A stretch of DNA of 13,761 nt from JBBDWZ01 sp050732575 (GTDB lineage: Bacteria > Gemmatimonadota > Gemmatimonadetes > Longimicrobiales > RSA9): positions 1 through 13,761 of the forward strand of contig JBOHRF010000122.1 in the NCBI GenBank assembly GCA_050732575.1, given 5' to 3'. A program made the translations under genes and the position numbers. Under the pieces are notes generated by a model, which saw nothing but the letters and a program-made list of their open reading frames with translations, was not told where the DNA came from and did not search any database. Each line of letters opens with the position of its first letter. Positions within the stretch are counted from its first letter, which is position 1. Below, piece after piece: positions 1 through 7,268 of the stretch.

Positions 1-2
1 AT

Positions 3-650
3 GTGGGGCTCAAACAAATCGCGGTGTTGGTAGTGCCGGCCACCGTGGGCTATTTGCTGCTCGGTGACATCATTGTGGCAGGACTCTATCAGCGCGGTGT
101 GTTCACGCCTGATGACACGTTCGTGGTCACGCTAGTCCTGATGGCGTATACGATAGGATTGCCCGCTTCCACGGCCACGCGGCTGTTCTCATCGGCTTTC
201 TTTGCCATGCAGGACACGCGGACGCCCGCACGTATCGCCTACCTGCGCGTTGGGGTGGCCGCATTACTGGGCGGGCTGATCACGCTCTGGGTCAAGTTCG
301 GCAATCCGGAACACGTTCGTTATGGACCCGCGGGTCTGGCGCTGGCATCCGGCCTGACGGCCTGGCTGGAGTGGGGCCTGCTTCGTGCTCGGCTACGCCA
401 GCAGATGCCAGCCGTAGGCGTGGGCCGCACTCTGTTGATCCGGCTGATCGCGCTGGCGGCCGGGGCTGCACTGCTGGCGCTCGGCCTGGCCTGGGTGCTG
501 CCGGACTGGCATCCAATCCTGGTTGCCATCATGGTGATCGGTCCTTACGCAATCCTATACCTGGTCCTGGTGCAGGCCTTCGGCATTGAAGCACACCTGC
601 CCCTGGTGGGCCGGTTCCTGCGCCAGCGCAAGCCACCGGGAGCCCCGTGA
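3..650 (+). CDS. murJ: Lipid II flippase MurJ, C-terminal part (5' end outside window)
   Basis: MurJ is an inner-membrane MOP-superfamily flippase that moves lipid II to the outer face for peptidoglycan synthesis. The frame is open from the window edge and ends at TGA 648-650. About 215 residues are present, against roughly 500-550 for the family, so only the last transmembrane helices are seen. Family-like stretches are GLYQRGVF (about residues 27-34) and FAMQDTRTPARI (about 67-78), which is a MurJ/MviN landmark. Several hydrophobic helices follow, for example VGVAALLGGLITLWV and LIALAAGAALLALGLAWVL, then a basic C-terminal tail (RFLRQRK). The apparent GTG at base 3 is only where the window cuts the gene. 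It lies 58 bases upstream of uvrC. Family assignment is firm, though a related MOP-type polysaccharide flippase cannot be fully excluded from this half alone. Confidence 0.88.
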   Translation: MGLKQIAVLVVPATVGYLLLGDIIVAGLYQRGVFTPDDTFVVTLVLMAYTIGLPASTATRLFSSAFFAMQDTRTPARIAYLRVGVAALLGGLITLWVKFGNPEHVRYGPAGLALASGLTAWLEWGLLRARLRQQMPAVGVGRTLLIRLIALAAGAALLALGLAWVLPDWHPILVAIMVIGPYAILYLVLVQAFGIEAHLPLVGRFLRQRKPPGAP

Positions 651-708
651 GAGCGGCCCGCGAATCGCCCCTGATCGGGGCCGCGCGATTGGTGTACTAC
701 GGTTCAGC

Positions 709-2565
709 ATGAAAACCCGCAGGATCAAGAGTCAGAACGCCCTCGAGCAGAAGTTGCGACATCTGCCCACGCAGCCGGGCGTGTATTTCTTCAAGGATGC
801 ACAGGGCGAGATCCTGTATGTGGGCAAGGCGATCTCGTTGCGCTCGCGCGTACGCAGCCACTTCACGCACGATGCGGGCTGGTCGATTCAGCGCACCGAG
901 CTGGTCCGGCGCGTGGTGGACGTGGACACCATCGTAGTGGGCACGGAAGCCGAAGCGCTACTGCTGGAAGCCAACCTGATCAAGTCACATCAGCCGCGCT
1001 TCAATATCCGCCTCAAAGACGACAAGAAGTATCCGTACATCAAAGTCACGGTACAGGAGCCGTTCCCGCGTGTTTACGTTACGCGCCGCCTGGACAATGA
1101 TGGCGGCCGCTATTTCGGCCCGTACACAGAAGTGGCCGCCATGCGACACGCGCTGGAAGTGGTGAAACGGCTCTACACGGTGCGCAGCTGCCGTTACGAT
1201 CTGCCCGACGACGCGCCCGCTCGACCCTGTCTCGACTATCACATCGGCAAATGTCTGGCGCCCTGCGTTGGACTGCAGACCGCACAAAGCTATGGCGTGA
1301 TGGTAGCTGAAATCCTCGAGGTGTTGGGCGGCAAGACCGACGCTGTGCGTAAACGCGTGGCCCGTGACATGCGCGGCGCGGCTGCGACCATGGACTTCGA
1401 GCGCGCGGCCAATTTGCGCGATGTCCTGAACGGGCTGGAAGGACTGGAACGCAAACAGAGGGCACTCGACCTGCGCGGTGGTGACCTGGACATCATCGGC
1501 CTGGCCCGCGATGGCGACCGCGGGTGCGCGGCGCTGCTGCGCGTGCGGGACGGCAAGCTGCTGGGCCGCGAGCTGGACTTCTTTGAAAACCTGGGCGGCG
1601 AAGATGATGCAGCGTTCCTGGCCACCGCGGTCACTCGTTTCTATTTCGGCCGGGGCGAACTTGGCACGCAGGACATTCCACGGGAAATCCTGCTGCCCAC
1701 CGAGTTCGAAGATCGTGCGGTAATTCAGGAGTTGCTGCGTACCACCAGCCACAAGCGGGTCAGCACGCACGTGCCTGTGAAGGGCGACAAATTGCGACTG
1801 ATCGAGCTGGCCAACCAGAACGCGCGCCACTTGTTGGAGGAGCGCGCCGTACTTGGTGAAGAAGTGCGGGAACGTGCGGACGATCTGCTGTACGACCTGC
1901 AGGAAGCGCTCGAGCTGAAAGTCGTGCCTCGTTTCATTGTCTGTTTCGACATTTCACACCTGCAAGGTGCGGAAGTGGTGGGCAGTGCCGTCGTGTACGA
2001 AAACGCCGAGCCCAACAAGGCCGAGTACCGACGGTTCCGCATTCGCGGTGACTGGGGCAACGATGACTTTCGATCCATGGCGGAAGTGGTACAGCGCTAC
2101 TTCCGCCGTCGCTTGGAAGAAGGTAAGCCGGTGCCCGAGCTGGCCATCATCGATGGCGGGCGCGGGCAGCTGTCAGCAGCACAGCAGGCCGCGCTGGAAG
2201 CCGGGGCAGACTCGGTCACGTTCATTGGACTGGCCAAGCGGGAAGAGGAAATCTACCTTGTGGGCCGCCCGGAGCCGCAGCGCTTGCCACGTACGAGCAG
2301 TGCCCTGCGCTTACTGCAGCGCATTCGTAATGAGGCTCACCGATTTGCCATCATGTACAACCGCAAGCTGCGCACTAAGCGCACGCTGGACAGTGAGCTG
2401 AGTGGCATTCGAGGTATTGGACCAGCCCGCCAGCGTGCGTTGTTGGCGCGCTTCGGTAGTGTCCGTGCATTGAAGCAGGCCAGCGCCGAACAGATCGCAA
2501 CCATTCCTGGTTTGTCTGCGCAACTGGCGCGCAAAGTACTCGAACAACTCGGCAACCGATCTTGA
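709..2565 (+). CDS. uvrC: UvrABC system protein C (excinuclease subunit)
   Basis: UvrC makes both the 3' and 5' incisions around bulky DNA lesions in nucleotide excision repair, acting with UvrA and UvrB. From ATG 709 the protein is 618 residues, the normal family length. The GIY-YIG nuclease domain comes first (PGVY at 23-26, YVGKA at 37-41, probable metal-binding Glu87 in LLLEANLIK). Four cysteines (161, 174, 182, 186) match the UvrC iron-sulfur cluster pattern. A UVR motif lies near 215-250 (DFERAANLRD). The RNase H-like 5' nuclease has candidate catalytic Asp414, Asp482 (IIDGGRGQL) and His544, followed by tandem helix-hairpin-helix motifs (about 564-615). The frame is open farther upstream to 586, but that part overlaps murJ and lacks family similarity. 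ATG 709 has no obvious Shine-Dalgarno sequence. larC follows after 37 bases, probably on the same transcript. Confidence 0.97.
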   Translation: MKTRRIKSQNALEQKLRHLPTQPGVYFFKDAQGEILYVGKAISLRSRVRSHFTHDAGWSIQRTELVRRVVDVDTIVVGTEAEALLLEANLIKSHQPRFNIRLKDDKKYPYIKVTVQEPFPRVYVTRRLDNDGGRYFGPYTEVAAMRHALEVVKRLYTVRSCRYDLPDDAPARPCLDYHIGKCLAPCVGLQTAQSYGVMVAEILEVLGGKTDAVRKRVARDMRGAAATMDFERAANLRDVLNGLEGLERKQRALDLRGGDLDIIGLARDGDRGCAALLRVRDGKLLGRELDFFENLGGEDDAAFLATAVTRFYFGRGELGTQDIPREILLPTEFEDRAVIQELLRTTSHKRVSTHVPVKGDKLRLIELANQNARHLLEERAVLGEEVRERADDLLYDLQEALELKVVPRFIVCFDISHLQGAEVVGSAVVYENAEPNKAEYRRFRIRGDWGNDDFRSMAEVVQRYFRRRLEEGKPVPELAIIDGGRGQLSAAQQAALEAGADSVTFIGLAKREEEIYLVGRPEPQRLPRTSSALRLLQRIRNEAHRFAIMYNRKLRTKRTLDSELSGIRGIGPARQRALLARFGSVRALKQASAEQIATIPGLSAQLARKVLEQLGNRS

Positions 2566-2602
2566 TCCGCACTCGTTTTGCGCCGCACCCGGCGGGCCGT
2601 CC

Positions 2603-3778
2603 ATGAAAGCGCTCATCTTTGATCCGTTTGCGGGCATCAGTGGCGATATGACGCTGGGCGCATTGCTGGATCTGGGTCTCGAGGCGGATTGGCTGCGCGC
2701 GTATGTTGCCGCGCTCGAGCTGGGATCGATTGTGGTCATCAACGAGCGCACGGATCGGCGCGGTATCTCCTGTGCGCGGGTTTATTTCGACCTGCCGCAC
2801 GAACACAGGCATCGGCACCTGAAACACATCTACGAGATACTGGACCGAGCGCCGCTCAGCGCAATGGTACGCGCCCGCTCCCGTGATGCCTTCCTGCGCC
2901 TGGCCCGGGCCGAAGCGGCTGTACACGGCACTACCATCGAAAAAGTGCACTTCCATGAGGTGGGCGCACTCGATGCCATCCTGGATGTGGTTTGCGTCAT
3001 GGCAGCGGTGGAACACCTTGGCTTCGAACAGTTCTTCACGCGGCCGGTGTGTCTGGGATCTGGCTGGATCGAAATCGAGCATGGCCGCTTTCCCGTGCCG
3101 GCACCAGCCACGTTGCGACTTCTCGAAGGGCTGCCCATACAGGATTCCGACCTGGAGGGCGAGTGCACCACACCCACGGGCGCCGCTATCCTGGCCACGT
3201 TGGTTGCGCACGTTGATCCGCCCGCCCGGGTGCGCGTGCTGGGTAGCGGGTTTGGCGCGGGCACACGCGATCCCGCCGACCGGCCCAACTGCCTGCGACT
3301 GATTGCATGTGAGGTGGAAACACAGGGCGGGGAACAGCTATTTGTCCTGCAAACCGACATGGATGACATTTCACCCGAGTTGGTGCCTGTGGCCCAGGAA
3401 GCGCTACTGGAAGCAGGCGCTCTGGATGCCACCGTGCAAACCGTGGGCATGAAGAAGGGCCGCCCCGCGGTGCGTCTCGAGGCGCTGGTACCGGGGCCGC
3501 TGTTGCAGCAGGTGCTGGACGCTCTTTTCCGCGCGACCACAACCATTGGAGCGCGTTATTGGCCTGTGCAGCGACCGGCACTGGTGCGGCGTGAGGAGAT
3601 CCTGGAATGGCGAGGTCAACGCGTGCGCATCAAGCACGTGACACTGCCGGGCGGCGGCGAACGCAGCAAGCCGGAGCATGAGGATGTAGCGCGCGCGGCG
3701 CAGCAACTGGGATTGTCGGCACTGGAAGTGCGACGCGCCCTGGACGCCTTTGCCACGAAGACGGAACCCGAAGTGTAA
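2603..3778 (+). CDS. larC: Nickel-pincer cofactor biosynthesis protein LarC
   Basis: LarC (formerly DUF111/UPF0272) performs CTP-dependent nickel insertion into the pyridinium bisthiocarboxylate nucleotide, forming the nickel-pincer cofactor of lactate racemase LarA and its relatives. The 391-residue product has the characteristic start FDPFAGISGDMTLGALLDLG (residues 6-25), a His-rich segment (HEHRHRH, 67-73), the VHFHEVGALDAI motif (115-126), and the second-domain landmark TDMDDISPEL (251-260) followed by GMKKGRPAVRLE. KPEHEDVARAA (356-366) is also family-like. The LarC1 and LarC2 parts are continuous in one frame, unlike Lactobacillus plantarum, where they are joined by a ribosomal frameshift. 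No Shine-Dalgarno sequence is clear before ATG 2603. LarA, LarB and LarE are not in the window, so the enzyme using the cofactor is unknown. Confidence 0.94.
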   Translation: MKALIFDPFAGISGDMTLGALLDLGLEADWLRAYVAALELGSIVVINERTDRRGISCARVYFDLPHEHRHRHLKHIYEILDRAPLSAMVRARSRDAFLRLARAEAAVHGTTIEKVHFHEVGALDAILDVVCVMAAVEHLGFEQFFTRPVCLGSGWIEIEHGRFPVPAPATLRLLEGLPIQDSDLEGECTTPTGAAILATLVAHVDPPARVRVLGSGFGAGTRDPADRPNCLRLIACEVETQGGEQLFVLQTDMDDISPELVPVAQEALLEAGALDATVQTVGMKKGRPAVRLEALVPGPLLQQVLDALFRATTTIGARYWPVQRPALVRREEILEWRGQRVRIKHVTLPGGGERSKPEHEDVARAAQQLGLSALEVRRALDAFATKTEPEV

Positions 3779-3779
3779 T
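3750..3779 (+). promoter_or_regulatory. Candidate sigma70-type promoter for the TPR protein gene
   Basis: A -35-like TTGCCA (3750-3755, 5 of 6 to TTGACA) and a -10-like TGTAAT (3774-3779, 5 of 6 to TATAAT) are separated by 18 bases. They overlap the last codons and stop of larC. A start near 3786 would give a leader of about 40 bases carrying the GGAGG site before ATG 3825. It is the best promoter match I found in the window, and it suggests the TPR gene is transcribed independently of uvrC-larC. It was called by eye only. Confidence 0.5.
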
Positions 3780-3811
3780 ATGCCGTTCGTAGGACCGACT
3801 CGACCCACGAT

Positions 3812-3816
3812 GGAGG
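3812..3816 (+). promoter_or_regulatory. Ribosome binding site that fixes the TPR gene start
   Basis: GGAGG ends 8 bases before ATG 3825, an ideal Shine-Dalgarno spacing. It favours ATG 3825, which begins directly with a signal peptide, over the in-frame ATG at 3810 and over upstream codons overlapping larC. Few other genes in the window have a site this strong, so high translation is plausible. Confidence 0.7.
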
Positions 3817-3824
3817 ACCCCAAA

Positions 3825-5285
3825 ATGACGCGGCTTGCCCGAGTGCTGTTTAAGCTGGTGCTGCTGGCTCCCATGGCAGCAAGCGCGCAGACGCGGCCAT
3901 CCAACACCATGCATACCAACAGCGCTGAGTTGTACTTCGAGCGCGCCCGGCGCAGCAGCCGTGAGGCTGAGAAGATGGAACTGCTGCAAAAGGCATTGGG
4001 CTTTGCCACGGACGGCATCAAAGCGCGCGCTGACAATCCGAGGGCCTACTTGTTGGCCGGCAAGATTCACGTGCAGCTGGGCAATGCCGCAGCCGCAGAT
4101 TCCATGTTCGACAAAGCCGAACAGCTCTGGCCCGAATACACGAAGGAAACTGATCCTGAACGAATGCAGTCTTGGATTCGCGCGTACAACGCCGGCGTCA
4201 TGGCCACGCGCGCCAATGATCTGACCGAGGCCATGAAACAATTCGACCATGCGGCCATGATCTATGACAAGCGGCCGGACGCGCATCTCAACATGGCCCA
4301 GATTTACGCGCGCCAGAACAAGACCGACCAGGCAATTTCGTCGTATCGCGTTGCCCTTGCCATTCTGGCCAAGCCGGAAAACCGCCAGGGCCTAAAGGCC
4401 GATGAAGAAGCACGGTCCAAGGAAATCGAGGAGGGCGCCACGTTCAACCTGGCACAACTCCTGGCCAGTTCGGGCAAGAACGAAGAGGCAGTGGCTACTT
4501 ATCAGGAATTTCTCCAGCGCAGTCCGAACAATTCGTTGGTGAAGTCGAATTTGGCCGTGGTGTTGTCCCGGCTGGGCAAGACCGAGGAAGCCGCCAAGAT
4601 CTACAGTGAGTTGTTGTCCCAGGATCTCAATGCCGAAGCGTTCTTCAACGTAGGCGTTGGCCTGTTTCGCTCCACGCAGCACGAGGCGGCGTCGAACGCA
4701 TTCCGCAAAGCGTTGGGCAAGAATCCTCACATGCGGGATGCGCATTACAATTTGGCCCAATCGATGTACTCACTGGCCTCGGAGTTGGATAGCAAGAAGG
4801 CGAGCGCATCCGCCGATGATGCCAAGGCGCTGCAAACGCGCCTGACCGCTCTATACACCGAGATTGCGCAAGTCACCGAAATGTTGCACACCGTCGATCC
4901 GGCCAATCGCAACGTGATTGCGCTGCAATCCCGGGCCTATCGCTCATTGGCCGACCTGACGACCGATGCCAAAGCGTCGTCCGATTGGAAGAACAAAACG
5001 CTCGAGGTCCTGAAGGCAAACGAAGCGCTGGTATTTACGGTTGAAGATGTCAACCTGGCCAAGGTCGCCGACGAAGTCCAAATCAAAGGCAGCGTGATCA
5101 ATCAGAAAGGGACGGCCGGCCAGTCCGTTAAGCTGCGCATCACTTTCCTGGGCCAGGGCGGCTCTTCACTGGGGACCCAGGAAGTCACGGTTGCACTGCC
5201 GCAGGTGCACGGTGCGGCTCCATTCACGGCCTCGCTGAAGGCGGGCCAGGACGTTTTGGGCTGGAAATACGAAGTGGTGCAATAA
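3825..5285 (+). CDS. Exported tetratricopeptide-repeat protein with a C-terminal beta-type (FxLYD-like) domain
   Basis: I do not recognise a specific named gene. The 486-residue product starts with a Sec signal peptide: basic MTRLAR, a hydrophobic core, and an ASA cleavage site with cut after about residue 21. There is no lipobox cysteine. The mature part is mostly TPR helices, including AYLLAGKIHVQLGNAAAADS, AHLNMAQIYARQNKTDQAIS, TFNLAQLLASSGKNEEAVA, SNLAVVLSRLGKTEEAAKIY and AHYNLAQSMYSLASELDSKK. The last 80 or so residues (about 404-486) look like a beta-sandwich similar to FxLYD domains (VQIKGSVINQKG, then VKLRITFLGQGGSSLGTQEV). This suggests a periplasmic or outer-membrane-facing scaffold or assembly factor; the partner is unknown. 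The gene has its own promoter candidate and RBS, and is followed after 59 bases by the zinc protein. Family class is firm, function inferred. Confidence 0.85.
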   Translation: MTRLARVLFKLVLLAPMAASAQTRPSNTMHTNSAELYFERARRSSREAEKMELLQKALGFATDGIKARADNPRAYLLAGKIHVQLGNAAAADSMFDKAEQLWPEYTKETDPERMQSWIRAYNAGVMATRANDLTEAMKQFDHAAMIYDKRPDAHLNMAQIYARQNKTDQAISSYRVALAILAKPENRQGLKADEEARSKEIEEGATFNLAQLLASSGKNEEAVATYQEFLQRSPNNSLVKSNLAVVLSRLGKTEEAAKIYSELLSQDLNAEAFFNVGVGLFRSTQHEAASNAFRKALGKNPHMRDAHYNLAQSMYSLASELDSKKASASADDAKALQTRLTALYTEIAQVTEMLHTVDPANRNVIALQSRAYRSLADLTTDAKASSDWKNKTLEVLKANEALVFTVEDVNLAKVADEVQIKGSVINQKGTAGQSVKLRITFLGQGGSSLGTQEVTVALPQVHGAAPFTASLKAGQDVLGWKYEVVQ

Positions 5286-5344
5286 CCCACGGTCCGGACA
5301 TTGCACGTCCACTGAGGAACAAGTCCCCCAGATGAGAGGTCGCG

Positions 5345-5896
5345 ATGAACGACTCGCCGTGTCCGAATTGCGAGGAGTTGATTCCGGCGGATGCCGGAGC
5401 CTGCCCGGTCTGCGGTCATCTCACGGTCGACCAACCCTGTGACCGCCATCCAGAGCGCAAGGCAGTGGGCGCGTGTGTGATCTGTGGCCTGGCGCTCTGC
5501 AAATCCTGCGATCACTCACAGGGCCGCCATCACGTTTGCGCCGACCACTCCGACATCCCATTGATCTCCGGTTGGGCGCAGGTGTACCTGGCCGTCAGTG
5601 AGATTGAAGCGGAGCTGATCCGCGAGAACCTGGTGGCTGAAGGCATTGAAGCCCAGATCCTCTCCCAGAAGGACCTCTCGTTTGCCGTGGAACTGGGCGA
5701 ATTGAGCCAGGTGCGCGTGCTCGTGCCTGCCTTTGCCTTTGGCGATGCCGTGACGCTCATTGCGCAACACCTCGATGCCAGCGGCGAGGTTGCATTTGCG
5801 TGCCTGGAATGCGGTGAAGCCTATGAGCCGGGCCAGCTCAGCTGCGCCAACTGCGGGGCGCAACTACCCTCCTCGGTGCGCAGCTCACCGACTTGA
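5345..5896 (+). CDS. Small multi-zinc protein: zinc ribbon, B-box-like module, DUF2007, zinc ribbon
   Basis: This is a cytosolic 183-residue protein with no signal peptide. Visible modules in order: an N-terminal zinc ribbon (Cys6, Cys9, Cys20, Cys23); a B-box-like cluster (Cys32, His35, Cys44, Cys47, Cys52, Cys55, His62/His63, Cys65, His68); a DUF2007-like 'putative signal transducing' domain (about 77-143, WAQVYLAVSEIEAELIRENL, then VRVLVPAFAFGDAVTLI); and a C-terminal zinc ribbon (Cys153, Cys156, Cys167, Cys170). The Ser/Thr-rich tail is short. ATG 5345 is preceded by GAGAGG with about 5 bases of spacing. DUF2007 is an ACT/PII-like fold of unknown ligand, so sensing or protein-protein scaffolding is only a guess. 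It probably shares a transcript with the TPR gene, ending at the hairpin at 5941-5976. Confidence 0.82.
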   Translation: MNDSPCPNCEELIPADAGACPVCGHLTVDQPCDRHPERKAVGACVICGLALCKSCDHSQGRHHVCADHSDIPLISGWAQVYLAVSEIEAELIRENLVAEGIEAQILSQKDLSFAVELGELSQVRVLVPAFAFGDAVTLIAQHLDASGEVAFACLECGEAYEPGQLSCANCGAQLPSSVRSSPT

Positions 5897-5921
5897 ATCA
5901 ACCTTAAGTCGCTGGTAAACT
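5893..5921 (+). promoter_or_regulatory. Candidate promoter upstream of the DUF512-der operon
   Basis: A -35-like TTGAAT (5893-5898, 4 of 6) and a -10-like TAAACT (5916-5921, 4 of 6) are separated by exactly 17 bases, overlapping the stop codon of the zinc protein. A start near 5928 would place the hairpin at 5941-5972 inside the leader of the downstream operon. The match is moderate and was judged by eye; position and spacing are the main support. Confidence 0.35.
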
Positions 5922-5940
5922 TAGCGGTTATCCTCACTAT

Positions 5941-5976
5941 CGGTTGAGGCGGTCGTGTGGCCGCCTCGACCGTTTT
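5941..5976 (+). terminator. Strong hairpin plus T4: intrinsic terminator or leader attenuator
   Basis: The left arm (5941-5954) pairs with the right arm (5959-5972) over 14 positions without mismatch. Two of the pairs are G-U wobbles, and the loop is the tetraloop GTGT. TTTT follows at 5973-5976. This is the only good intrinsic-terminator shape I found. It fits the 3' end of the TPR-zinc protein unit. However, it ends 8 bases before ATG 5985, so any transcript from the promoter candidate at 5893-5921 must read through it. It may therefore act as an attenuator or as a structure next to the ribosome binding site. The T tract is short. Confidence 0.7.
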
Positions 5977-5984
5977 AGGCACCC

Positions 5985-7268
5985 ATGGTTCGCATCGCCG
6001 CCATATCACCCGACACGATCGCCGACGAGCTCGAGTTGCGCATCGGTAGCCGCATTGTGCGCATCAACGGGCAGGCCGTGCGCGATGGTATCGATTACCG
6101 TTTTCTGGAGGCGGACGATCAGCTCGAGCTGGAGGTGCACGAACCCGGCTGCGCCGAGTCCGTACTCTATGAAATCGAAAAAGACGCCGGCCAGGCACTC
6201 GGCATAACGCTCGCGCCCGACACCGTGCGCCAGTGTGCCAACAAGTGCGTATTCTGCTTCGTGGACGGCAACCCGCAGGGAGCCCGCGCACCGCTTCATC
6301 TCAAGGATGACGACTTCCGGCTCTCCTTCACATACGGCAGCTACGTCACCCTGACCAACCTGGGGCCACGCGGCTTTCAGCGGCTGATCGAGCAGCGGCT
6401 TTCGCCGTTGTATGTCAGCGTACACGCCACTGAACCCGAGCTGCGCCAGCGCTTGCTGGGTGTAGCGTTGGGAGGCGAGATCGTAGAACAGCTGCGCATG
6501 CTCACACAGGCTGGGATTCAAGTACATACGCAGGTCGTGCTTTGCCCGGAATGGAACGATGGTGAGCATCTGCAGCGCACCCTGGACGACCTGTGGTCAC
6601 TGGGCGAGCACGTGCTCTCCCTGTCGGTGGTACCGGTCGGACTTACGCGCTACAACGTGAACCGCCCGATTCGCCTGCTCAACGCGGATGATGCGCGCCA
6701 GGCCATAACGCTGGTTGCGCAAGCGCGCAAACGCGCGCAACGCGAGCGCGGCCTGGGCTGGGCCTACGTGGGCGATGAGATGTTCTTCCTGGCCGAGTTG
6801 CCCATCCCGGAAGCAGCCTACTATGACGAGTGGCCGCTCACCGAAAATGGCGTGGGCGCCGTGCGCCGGTTGCTGCTCGAGTTCGAGCAGGGCCTGGAGG
6901 CAACACCCCAGCTCAAAGATTTGCGCATTGTCATTGTGACGGGAACACGCATGCACCCGGTCCTGGCACCGCTGGCGCAGCGACTCGCCCGGCATACGCA
7001 GGCACGCATCACTGTGCTGGCTGTTCACAATGGCTATTTCGGTGATACCGTCACGACGGCAGGCCTGCTGGCTGGCAGCGACATTCAACGCACACTCGAA
7101 GAAGCCGGCCCGTTCGACCTGGCCCTGTTGCCCGCGGAAGCGCTCAACGATGATGACTTGTTTGTCGATAATGTGCGGCTCGAAACACTACGCCAACATT
7201 TTGCGCCCGCACAAATTGTAACCGGGTTCGAGCTGATCTCCGCGCTTGATGGCACGGGTGCAGCATGA
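5985..7268 (+). CDS. DUF512 family radical-SAM-like iron-sulfur protein with N-terminal PDZ domain
   Basis: The 427-residue protein belongs to the DUF512 / 'FeS-containing oxidoreductase' family, whose reaction is not established. An N-terminal PDZ-like domain (about 1-70, ELELRIGSRIVRINGQAVRD) is followed by a CX3CX2C cluster motif at Cys84, Cys88 and Cys91 (CANKCVFCF). Then come the family signatures LKDDDFRLSFTYGSYVTLTN (106-125) and YVSVHATEPELRQRLLG (143-159), a TIM-barrel-like core, and the C-terminal DUF512 domain (about 230-425). The cysteine motif is the radical-SAM one, so S-adenosylmethionine chemistry is likely but inferred. The start fits the PDZ boundary; only a weak AGG (5977-5979) precedes it. 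The stop overlaps the der start by 4 bases (ATGA). Linkage to der, plsY and gpsA is, from memory, also seen in Firmicutes. Confidence 0.9.
   Translation: MVRIAAISPDTIADELELRIGSRIVRINGQAVRDGIDYRFLEADDQLELEVHEPGCAESVLYEIEKDAGQALGITLAPDTVRQCANKCVFCFVDGNPQGARAPLHLKDDDFRLSFTYGSYVTLTNLGPRGFQRLIEQRLSPLYVSVHATEPELRQRLLGVALGGEIVEQLRMLTQAGIQVHTQVVLCPEWNDGEHLQRTLDDLWSLGEHVLSLSVVPVGLTRYNVNRPIRLLNADDARQAITLVAQARKRAQRERGLGWAYVGDEMFFLAELPIPEAAYYDEWPLTENGVGAVRRLLLEFEQGLEATPQLKDLRIVIVTGTRMHPVLAPLAQRLARHTQARITVLAVHNGYFGDTVTTAGLLAGSDIQRTLEEAGPFDLALLPAEALNDDDLFVDNVRLETLRQHFAPAQIVTGFELISALDGTGAA

Noticed and set aside
651..708. Small hairpin (GCCCC/GGGGC at 667-681) between murJ and uvrC as a terminator
   Set aside because: Only 5 base pairs and no T tract.
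985..1830. Antisense open frame of 281 codons opposite uvrC
   Set aside because: Shadow of the uvrC codon pattern, with no family-like motif or ribosome site.
2603..3778. Programmed frameshift in larC
   Set aside because: Both domains are read in one uninterrupted frame of normal length, so no frameshift is needed.
5286..5344. Possible terminator or promoter between the TPR and zinc-protein genes
   Set aside because: Only a 4-bp GGAC/GTCC stem, no T run, and no convincing -10/-35 pair. The two genes are more likely co-transcribed.
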